From Desulfobacterales bacterium (GTDB taxonomy: Bacteria > Desulfobacterota > Desulfobacteria > Desulfobacterales > DAOWNP01), in assembly GCA_030149595.1 (NCBI GenBank), contig JASFBI010000032.1, positions 1 through 10,156 on the forward strand: DNA of 10,156 nt, in the 5' to 3' direction. Shown here in pieces: positions 1 through 6,023 of the stretch (within the stretch, counting starts at the first letter, position 1; every line of letters begins with the position of its first letter). Below the pieces are notes generated by a model. It saw only the letters and a program-made list of their open reading frames with translations, searched no databases and was not told where the DNA came from. The position numbers and the translations under genes are program-made.

Positions 1-1476
1 AGCGAGCATTATCCTGTACTGATAATTATAATACCATTTATATCTGCCTTGATAGTAGCTTTTACAGGATTTATCAGGCCAGGACTATGCTATTTTTTAA
101 CAATATTATCCCTAAGTCTATCCCTTTATTCATCCATAATACTGCTATCTAAAGTTTTTGAAACAGGATATATAGAATACAGATTAAGCGGATGGGCTCC
201 TCCCTGGGGTATTTGCTACAACATAGATTATTTAAACAGTACTATAATAGTTGTTGTAATGATAGTAGGATTAATATGTGCAATCTCTTCTCAAAAAGCA
301 GCAAACAGAGATTTTGATCAAAAAAAAGGGGCATTTTATGCTCTTTTTTTACTATTTATAGCCGGTCTTACAGGAATCCTTGCAACAGGAGATCTTTTCA
401 ATCTTTATGTTCTCTTAGAAATAACGTCCATTTCAGGTTATGCTCTAATAGGATTTGGCAGCAGTAAAGCAGCATTTGCAAGTTTGAAATATCTTTTTAT
501 GGGTACAATTGGAGCAAGCTTTTACCTGCTTGGTATAGGTTACCTATATATTAGCACAGGTTCATTAAATATGGCTGATATTTCAACCATAATACCTGCT
601 TTAGAGGAATCTCAAACAGTAATGTTTGCTTTTATATTTTGCATGACAGGTCTTTTTATAAAGATGGGTATGTTTCCCATGCACGGATGGCTCCCAAATG
701 CATATTCTGATTCCCACTCAGCAGCAAGTGCACTTGTAGCATCTCTTACTACAAAAGTTATGCTTTATGTCATGATACGTATTATATTAAATGTTTTTTT
801 ACCTGATTATTCTTTTTCTAAACTTAATATAAATAACATAATGGTATGGTTTGCTACAATTGCTATAGTTTGTGGATCTTTTTTTGCTCTTTCCCAAAAA
901 AATCTGAAACATATGCTCTCATATATAATAATTACAGAAGTAGGTTATATTGTGGGGGGCTTCTGGCTTGGAAATCGGACAGGCATGACAGGAGCAATCC
1001 TTCATATTCTGAATGATGCTTTAATGACCATGTGCCTGTTTCTATCTTCAGGTAATTTTATTTATGTTTTAAAAAATGATTCATTTAAAAATTTTAAAGA
1101 CATATTCCTTAAAATGCCCTTTTCTGCAACAGGATTTATTATCGGCGGATTTTCTATAATAGGAGTTCCACCTTCATGTGGTTTTTTCAGTAAATGGTAT
1201 CTTTTATCTGCTGCACAAAAAGCAGGACATTATGAATTTTTTGCTGCTTTAATTTTTAGTAGTTTAATCTGCTGTATTCTCTTTTTCAGAGTTATAGAAC
1301 ATGGCTTTTTTAGTAAACATAATCATACTGAAAATACTGCAAAATTTAATGAAGCTCCTATTTCAATGATTATACCTCTATGCATAACAGTTCTTCTGCT
1401 TATTGCTGCCGGCTTATATTCAGGAGATATTATTACAAACTTTATAGATCATGCTATACCTGACACAATAATTTAA
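1..1476 (+). CDS. Mrp-like cation/H+ antiporter subunit, MrpD/NuoN type (5' end outside window)
   Basis: Integral membrane proton-channel subunit of a multi-subunit monovalent cation/proton antiporter in the inner membrane. The frame is open back to base 1 and reads SEHYPVLIIIIPF, a typical first helix for this family. The TTG at 49 is therefore not the start, which lies a little upstream of the window. Numbering from the first visible codon, the conserved family residues are present: Glu140 in LYVLLEITS, Lys221 in FIKMGMFPMHGWLP, Lys252 in TTKVMLYV and Lys398 in GFFSKW. From memory, Glu137 and Lys219 of Bacillus MrpD sit at nearly the same positions, so only a few residues should be missing. 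About 14 hydrophobic helices are visible. The usual HA-F-K motif of the later channel helix reads NDALMT (338-343), so the channel lysine there is replaced by Thr. The next gene starts 5 bases after the stop. The family is certain; whether the ion is Na+ or K+, or whether the complex is coupled to a redox module, cannot be read from this gene. Confidence 0.9.
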   Translation, partial: SEHYPVLIIIIPFISALIVAFTGFIRPGLCYFLTILSLSLSLYSSIILLSKVFETGYIEYRLSGWAPPWGICYNIDYLNSTIIVVVMIVGLICAISSQKAANRDFDQKKGAFYALFLLFIAGLTGILATGDLFNLYVLLEITSISGYALIGFGSSKAAFASLKYLFMGTIGASFYLLGIGYLYISTGSLNMADISTIIPALEESQTVMFAFIFCMTGLFIKMGMFPMHGWLPNAYSDSHSAASALVASLTTKVMLYVMIRIILNVFLPDYSFSKLNINNIMVWFATIAIVCGSFFALSQKNLKHMLSYIIITEVGYIVGGFWLGNRTGMTGAILHILNDALMTMCLFLSSGNFIYVLKNDSFKNFKDIFLKMPFSATGFIIGGFSIIGVPPSCGFFSKWYLLSAAQKAGHYEFFAALIFSSLICCILFFRVIEHGFFSKHNHTENTAKFNEAPISMIIPLCITVLLLIAAGLYSGDIITNFIDHAIPDTII

Positions 1477-1481
1477 AAACA

Positions 1482-2960
1482 ATGGATATAATTTCAATAA
1501 AACCTTTCTTGGCTATACTTATTTCGCTGTCTCTTCCTCTTCTTCTTGTCTCATCTAAAACAGACAATATAAGAGAAGCATGGACATTTACAGCTGCTAT
1601 AATAAAGTTTATTATTATAATATCTATGGTTCCTGTAATTACAGGCAAAAGCAAAATCTGCTGGGTAATAGCTGAAATTACGCCTTCCCTTTCAATAAAA
1701 CTTGAGGTCACCGGATTCGGTCTTCTTTTTGCAATAGTATCCTCTTTTTTATGGATTATTACTTCTGCATACTCCATAGGTTATATGCGAAAACTAAATG
1801 AACACAGCCAGACAAGATATTACTGTTTTTTTGCCTTATCTATTTGTTTTACAACAGGAGTCGCTTTTTCCGGAAATCTATTTACCATGTATCTTTTTTA
1901 CGAGCTTTTATCCTTTGCAACATACCCCCTTGTAGCCCACCATCAAAATGAAGAATCAAAAAAAGCCGGCAGAAAATATCTGTTTTATATAGTTGGTTCA
2001 TCCATAGGCCTTCTTTTACCTGCTATGATAATTATTTATTCCATTACAGGCAGCCTTGAATTTACAGACACAGGAATGTTAATAAACCACAATATTTCTC
2101 CTTTTTTAGCCAAAACCTTGATGCTTATGTTTATTTTCGGATTCGCCAAAGCAGCAGTAATGCCGTCACACAGCTGGCTTCCCGCTGCAATGGTTGCTCC
2201 TACTCCTGTCAGTGCACTTTTGCATGCTGTTGCAGTTGTAAAAGTCGGAGCTTTCTGTATTGTAAAAGTTTTTATATCTGTTTTTGGCATAAATTATCTT
2301 AAACTTTTAGACCTGAACGAAATTATTTGTATTATAGCTGCAGTAACTACAATTACAGCTTCATTAATAGCCCTTTCACAAGACGGCCTTAAACGCAGAC
2401 TGGCATTTTCAACCATAGGTCAGCTTTCCTATATAATTCTTGGTGTTGGTTTATTATCAAAATCAGCTCTCACAGGCAGTATGCTTCACATATCCATGCA
2501 TGCCTTTGGTAAAATAACCCTGTTTTTTTGTGCAGGTGCAATATTTGCGACAACCGGAATAAAAAATATAAGCCAGATGCAGGGTATTGGCCGTGCCATG
2601 CCAATTACTATGACTGCTTTTTTAATAGGCTCTTTAAGCATTATAGGACTTCCTCCTTTTTGCGGTTTTATAAGTAAATGGCATCTTGTAATGGGAGCTG
2701 TGGAAGAGCATCAATATATAATGCTTGCAGTTATTTTAATAAGTTCATTATTAAATGCAGCATATTTTTTACCAATAATATATACCTCTTTTTTTCTAAA
2801 ACCCAAAGTCCAGGGAACATTTACAGAATACAGAGAAGCACCAGCATGGTGCCTTGTACCACTTGGTATTACAGCAGCATCTACCTTTATACTCTTTATT
2901 TATCCTCAGCCATTTTACAATTTAGCACAAACAGCTGTTCAGGTTATTTTTGGAGATTAG
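1482..2960 (+). CDS. Mrp-like cation/H+ antiporter subunit, second MrpD/NuoN/NuoM-type paralogue
   Basis: Second proton-channel subunit of the antiporter, 492 residues with about 14 membrane helices, the normal length for the family. It carries the full charged set: Glu141 in LFYELLSF, Lys223 in GFAKAAVMPSHSWLP, His248 and Lys254 in LLHAVAVVKVG, Lys344 in HAFGKITLF and Lys399 in GFISKW. The PTPVSALLHA stretch (240-249) is the NuoL/NuoM-type version of this segment, so it is clearly a different paralogue from the gene before it. The ATG lies 5 bases after the previous stop with no clear Shine-Dalgarno sequence, which suggests translational coupling. It is followed by 121 bases and then a small membrane protein gene. 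Complex I itself is less likely, because no Nuo hydrophilic or NuoJ/K-like genes lie nearby and the gene order fits Mrp-like operons. Confidence 0.92.
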   Translation: MDIISIKPFLAILISLSLPLLLVSSKTDNIREAWTFTAAIIKFIIIISMVPVITGKSKICWVIAEITPSLSIKLEVTGFGLLFAIVSSFLWIITSAYSIGYMRKLNEHSQTRYYCFFALSICFTTGVAFSGNLFTMYLFYELLSFATYPLVAHHQNEESKKAGRKYLFYIVGSSIGLLLPAMIIIYSITGSLEFTDTGMLINHNISPFLAKTLMLMFIFGFAKAAVMPSHSWLPAAMVAPTPVSALLHAVAVVKVGAFCIVKVFISVFGINYLKLLDLNEIICIIAAVTTITASLIALSQDGLKRRLAFSTIGQLSYIILGVGLLSKSALTGSMLHISMHAFGKITLFFCAGAIFATTGIKNISQMQGIGRAMPITMTAFLIGSLSIIGLPPFCGFISKWHLVMGAVEEHQYIMLAVILISSLLNAAYFLPIIYTSFFLKPKVQGTFTEYREAPAWCLVPLGITAASTFILFIYPQPFYNLAQTAVQVIFGD

Positions 2961-2964
2961 ATAT

Positions 2965-3051
2965 ATGGAAGGTAAAATCAGAAAATATAAAAATTATCAC
3001 ATGCCCAATAAAAGGCTGCAAGAAAGCTCTTTATACAGCAATATTTATTGA
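2965..3051 (+). CDS. possible 28-codon small ORF in the inter-subunit gap
   Basis: The ATG lies 5 bases after the stop of the preceding antiporter gene, and the frame runs 28 codons to a TGA. The product would be basic and soluble (it begins MEGKIRKYKNYHMPNK). No clear ribosome binding site precedes it, and I recognise no family. The main reason to list it is that the 121-base gap is long for this otherwise tight operon. It may equally be untranslated spacer or the remnant of a degraded gene. Another frame also stays open across the gap to 3076, as a continuation of an ORF overlapping the previous gene, which shows how weak an open frame is as evidence here. Confidence 0.15.
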   Translation: MEGKIRKYKNYHMPNKRLQESSLYSNIY

Positions 3052-3081
3052 TCTTTTATATATTAGGGATGGTTAATTGCC

Positions 3082-3303
3082 ATGAAAAAAAACACCAAAA
3101 AAGCTCTAATAGTATTTTACCTGTTTTTAGGAATTTTATTAACTTCAGATTTTTTTATTAAAAAACACGGTGATTTTTACTGGGAAAACTATTCAAATTT
3201 TTTTGCTGTATATGGTTTTATATCCTGTATTCTTTTAATTTTTATAGCAAAAATAATAAGTCCATTAATCAAAAGAGATGAAAATTACTATGATAAAAAA
3301 TAA
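3082..3303 (+). CDS. small two-helix membrane protein of the antiporter operon
   Basis: A 73-residue protein with two hydrophobic helices, about residues 7-26 and 41-60, separated by an acidic/aromatic loop (HGDFYWENYSNFF). It ends in a charged tail, KRDENYYDKK. The ATG is preceded by AGGGATGG about 10 bases upstream, a reasonable ribosome binding site. It lies between the second MrpD-like gene and the NuoL-like gene. My recollection of the family is that short proteins with this plan (a W-E-loop, a YGF-[IV]-[SG]-C helix and a terminal R-E-YYD tail) occur in the same slot of Mrp-like operons of sulfate reducers and other proteobacteria. That suggests an accessory subunit or assembly factor of the complex. 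The reaction it takes part in is unknown. It does not resemble MrpC/NuoK, MrpF or MrpG closely enough to use those names. Confidence 0.8.
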   Translation: MKKNTKKALIVFYLFLGILLTSDFFIKKHGDFYWENYSNFFAVYGFISCILLIFIAKIISPLIKRDENYYDKK

Positions 3304-3355
3304 TAAATTATTTTATTTTTCACTTTCCCCTTAAACTAAAAATAATAAAAACATT

Positions 3356-5155
3356 ATGGATCAAGCACATATTAACATATATTTTCATCCGGCATTTATA
3401 CTTATAGCAGGTGCTTTTTTAATCCCATTCTTAAATGGCAAAATTAAAAGCACATATATGCTTTTACTCCCTGCTGTCTCCCTGTTTCTTATTTTAAATA
3501 TTTCTTATGGTGATCATTTCATAATAAATTTTCTTAACCATAAACTAATACTTTGCAAAATAGATAAACTAAGCAGGATATTCGGTTGCATCTTTTCACT
3601 TGTATCATTTATAGCAACTCTTTTTGCCCTGAAATCAAAGGATAATGTCTCTCATATTTGTGCATTTATTTATGCTGGAGCAGCTCTCGGGGTAACTTTT
3701 GCGGGGGATTTTTTATCCCTTTATATTTTTTGGGAAATAATGGCTTTTGCTTCTGCATTTTTAATTTTTGCAGGAAAAACAGAAAAAGCAACTGCAGCAG
3801 GTTTCAGATATATACTGATTCATATATTAGGAGGGCTTTTTCTTCTGGCCGGTATTGTTCTTTATGTAAATAAAACAGGCTCAATGGAAATAGACCACTT
3901 AACACTCTCCAGCACAGAGTCATATCTCATTTTTCTATCCATTGCCATAAATGCAGCTATATGCCCACTTCATTCATGGCTCAGTGATTCATATCCAGAA
4001 GCCACTGCAACAGGAGCTGTTTTTTTAAGTGCATTTACCACAAAAAGTGCAGTATATCTTATGGCAAGGATATTTGCAGGAACAGAGCTTCTTATATGGC
4101 TTGGTGTTTTAATGACTGCAATTCCTCTTTTTTTCATTATTTTGGAAAATGATATAAGGCGGGTACTTGCATACAGTCTGATTAATCAAATAGGATTTAT
4201 GATGTGCGGCATAGGGATAGGTACAACACTTGCCATAAACGGAACAGTGTCCCATGCCTTTTGTCATATTCTGTACAAGTCTTTACTGTTTATGTCAGCA
4301 GGTGCTGTACTGCATGTTACAGGCAAAATAAAATGTACTGATTTAGGAGGATTATACAAATACATGCCTTTTACATGCATTTTTTGTATTATAGGTGCTG
4401 CATCTATGTCTGCTCCTCTTTTTTCTGGATTTATAAGTAAATCAATGATAATTTCTGCTGCAGCCCACAATAAACTTGCTTTTGTATGGGCAGCTCTTGA
4501 ATTTGCTTCAGTAGGAGTTTTTGTTTATGCTGGCATAAAAGTTCCTTACTTCATGTTTTTTAATAAAAAAAGCGAATTTAAAGTAAAAGAAGCTCCACTT
4601 AATATGCTGTTTGCCATGGGAACAGGATCTTTTTTATGTATATTTATAGGTGTATTCCCAGAATACCTTTATAACATGCTTCCATATGAAGTAAATTATA
4701 TACCATATACAAGTGCCCATGTAATAGCTCAACTTCAACTTCTTATGTTTGGAGCACTATCATTTTATATTCTAAAATATCTCAGATATTACCCAAAAGA
4801 AACATGCTCTATAAATCTTGATTTTGACTGGTTTTACAGAAAAGGCAGCGAAATATTTTATAAAATTGTCAACTACAGTTTCAATTTATTAAACAGGATC
4901 TGTGATGAGGTTATTGCTGTAAAACTAACAGGTTTTATCTGTAAAACAGGCAATAATCTACCTTTAAAAATTTCAAACATATTAATTAATCTATACGGTT
5001 CTCTTTTTATTAAAGATAAAAGCAAAACAGATGATTTAAAAACAAAAGCTGTTTATGCTTTGAAAAACAAAACAGTTCCCATCGGTTTAAGTGCGGCTTT
5101 TGGTACATTTTTTATAACAGTTATTTTCTTTGTCATTAAAATTTTACAGCAATAA
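3356..5155 (+). CDS. Mrp-like antiporter large subunit, NuoL/MrpA-type, with C-terminal extension
   Basis: A 599-residue proton-channel subunit in the inner membrane, the third paralogue in this operon. Conserved positions: Glu127 in YIFWEIMAF; NAAICPLHSWL (199-209), where the family's channel lysine is replaced by Asn199; Lys230 in SAFTTKSAVY; His300/His304/Lys308 in SHAFCHILYKSLLF; and Lys362 in GFISKS. As I recall it, the NAA-PLH-WL-D-YPEA-TG signature with FTTK marks a recognisable proteobacterial subfamily, so Asn199 is probably a subfamily trait and not a local mutation. After the channel domain (to about 475) there is a polar stretch containing DFDWFYRKG (489-497), an amphipathic region, and a last hydrophobic helix at about 574-597. 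This resembles in outline the lateral-helix tail of NuoL. The start ATG lacks a visible Shine-Dalgarno sequence and lies 52 bases after the previous gene. Confidence 0.9.
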   Translation: MDQAHINIYFHPAFILIAGAFLIPFLNGKIKSTYMLLLPAVSLFLILNISYGDHFIINFLNHKLILCKIDKLSRIFGCIFSLVSFIATLFALKSKDNVSHICAFIYAGAALGVTFAGDFLSLYIFWEIMAFASAFLIFAGKTEKATAAGFRYILIHILGGLFLLAGIVLYVNKTGSMEIDHLTLSSTESYLIFLSIAINAAICPLHSWLSDSYPEATATGAVFLSAFTTKSAVYLMARIFAGTELLIWLGVLMTAIPLFFIILENDIRRVLAYSLINQIGFMMCGIGIGTTLAINGTVSHAFCHILYKSLLFMSAGAVLHVTGKIKCTDLGGLYKYMPFTCIFCIIGAASMSAPLFSGFISKSMIISAAAHNKLAFVWAALEFASVGVFVYAGIKVPYFMFFNKKSEFKVKEAPLNMLFAMGTGSFLCIFIGVFPEYLYNMLPYEVNYIPYTSAHVIAQLQLLMFGALSFYILKYLRYYPKETCSINLDFDWFYRKGSEIFYKIVNYSFNLLNRICDEVIAVKLTGFICKTGNNLPLKISNILINLYGSLFIKDKSKTDDLKTKAVYALKNKTVPIGLSAAFGTFFITVIFFVIKILQQ

Positions 5156-5182
5156 TATTTTAAATTTACAGGTCCTTTATAT

Positions 5183-5668
5183 ATGATTACAATAGATGAT
5201 TTTAAAACAATTGCTTTGGCCCAGTATCTTTCAGATAATATGATAAAAAAAATTCTTCCTTATCTTAAAATTAATACATACAAAGAGTCTGACTTAGTGT
5301 TTTGTGAAGGCAATTCTGCAAACAGGTTTTATATGTTAAAAAAAGGGAAGGTTCTTTTGGAAAAACAGATTTCAGAAGAGGTAACAATTACACTGGACTC
5401 CATAAAACCCGGAAAATCCTTTGGATGGATATCCATGCTGGGAGGGCAGGATTTTATGGTAGATGCAGTATCTTCCCAGACAAGTGAAATTTTATCAATA
5501 AAATCAGAAACCATATTTGAGCTTATGGACAATGATAATTTAATGGGTTACAATATTATGAAAAAACTTTTGTGGGTTGTTAACCAAAGATTAACCCATA
5601 GAACAAAACAATTTATAAAAGCCATTGAAAACTACCCGGAAATAAACAAATTGTTAAATAAAGGCTGA
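5183..5668 (+). CDS. cyclic nucleotide-binding-fold protein without DNA-binding domain
   Basis: A 161-residue soluble protein consisting of one Crp-type beta-roll (about residues 14-115) and a C-terminal helix. The sensor-domain pattern is clear: LVFCEGNSANRFYMLKKGKV (38-57), then PGKSFGWISML (76-86). There is no helix-turn-helix, so it is not a complete Crp/Fnr transcription factor. In the phosphate-binding cassette, cAMP binders normally carry FGE-A-L followed by an Arg. Here the Glu position is Trp82 and no Arg is present through DFMVDAVSS (90-98), so classical cAMP or cGMP binding is unlikely. The ATG has an AGG about 10 bases upstream and lies 27 bases after the antiporter gene, so it is probably cotranscribed. 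A role as an allosteric regulator or ligand sensor of the antiporter is an inference from position only. Confidence 0.8.
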   Translation: MITIDDFKTIALAQYLSDNMIKKILPYLKINTYKESDLVFCEGNSANRFYMLKKGKVLLEKQISEEVTITLDSIKPGKSFGWISMLGGQDFMVDAVSSQTSEILSIKSETIFELMDNDNLMGYNIMKKLLWVVNQRLTHRTKQFIKAIENYPEINKLLNKG

Positions 5669-5673
5669 CTATT

Positions 5674-5889
5674 ATGAAAAACAAAACTATTATAAACACA
5701 TACGATAAAAGTACTATAAGATCACAAACTGACAGAAGAAGCGGATTAGACAGACGTAATTTTGAAAATTACATTCTTATAAAAAGAGAACAGCGATATA
5801 GTGGAGAATTACGATCTTCTTACGAACGCAGAATAGGATGGATAAGAGTAGGCACATGGAACAGTGCATGTATTGGCATAGAAATATAG
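5674..5889 (+). CDS. small Arg-rich protein with DRRSGxDRR motif
   Basis: A 71-residue basic protein starting 5 bases after the previous stop, so it is likely translationally coupled to the cyclic-nucleotide-fold gene. Its mark is a repeated Arg motif: DRRSGLDRR at 20-28, a partial copy at 40-52 (YSGELRSSYERR), then GWIRVGTW (55-62). Short proteins with RRSG-DRR repeats are common in deltaproteobacterial genomes, often beside receiver-domain or cyclic-nucleotide-domain genes, but I know of no established function. There is no signal peptide or membrane helix. Its stop codon is immediately followed by the end of the repeat element at 5889-6023. The same frame, clear motif and tight spacing support a real gene. 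Confidence 0.65.
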   Translation: MKNKTIINTYDKSTIRSQTDRRSGLDRRNFENYILIKREQRYSGELRSSYERRIGWIRVGTWNSACIGIEI

Positions 5890-6023
5890 CTGTTACAAAA
5901 TACTGATTTGTCCAATTTATGTGTTGGAAAAACAATTTTGCTCCGGGAAATACAACAGAACAACCTATGGTCAAAATAAATTTCCGCCTTGAACTTGAAA
6001 AAATTTCACTCTGTAACAACCTG
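5889..6023. repeat. intergenic repeat copy A (MITE/REP-like), between convergent genes
   Basis: An element of about 135 bases that fills the gap between the Arg-rich gene (+) and the kinase-fold gene (-). The left end reads GCTGTTACA (5889-5897) and the right end TGTAACAACCTG (6012-6023), an inverted repeat of TGTTACA with a few extra matching bases. Read on the - strand it aligns with 8799-8946 on the + strand. The best-matching block is AAGTTCAAGG...TTTGACC, with 24 of 28 bases identical by hand. Internal arms GGAAA..ATTTTG (5926-5940) and CAAAAT..TTTCC (5972-5985) can form an imperfect stem around a 31-base loop. The element begins on the last base of one stop codon and ends just before the other gene's stop. 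It has no coding capacity of its own. Confidence 0.8.

Noticed and set aside
49..51. TTG as the start codon of the first antiporter gene
   Set aside because: The frame is open to base 1 and codes a typical first hydrophobic helix, and family residue numbering fits a start just outside the window.
1454..1777. 107-codon - strand ORF at the junction of the first two antiporter genes
   Set aside because: Antisense to clear coding sequence with no family resemblance. The same holds for the - strand ORFs at 2036-2290, 4264-4470 and 5329-5532.
2678..3076. 132-codon + strand ORF overlapping the end of the second antiporter gene
   Set aside because: Most of it is another frame of a certain gene, its composition is odd, and it has no recognisable domain or ribosome binding site. 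Only its last part is in non-coding sequence.
1..5155. Respiratory complex I (nuo) operon
   Set aside because: Only the channel-type subunits are present, in an Mrp-like order with a non-Nuo small protein and a sensor protein. The genes left of the window could still revise this.
5183..5668. Crp/Fnr transcription factor
   Set aside because: The protein ends about 45 residues after the sensor fold, and there is no helix-turn-helix domain.
5777..6019. 80-codon - strand ORF across the Arg-rich gene and repeat copy A
   Set aside because: It lies half in the repeat and half antisense to a better-supported gene. Its coding appearance comes from the repeat sequence.
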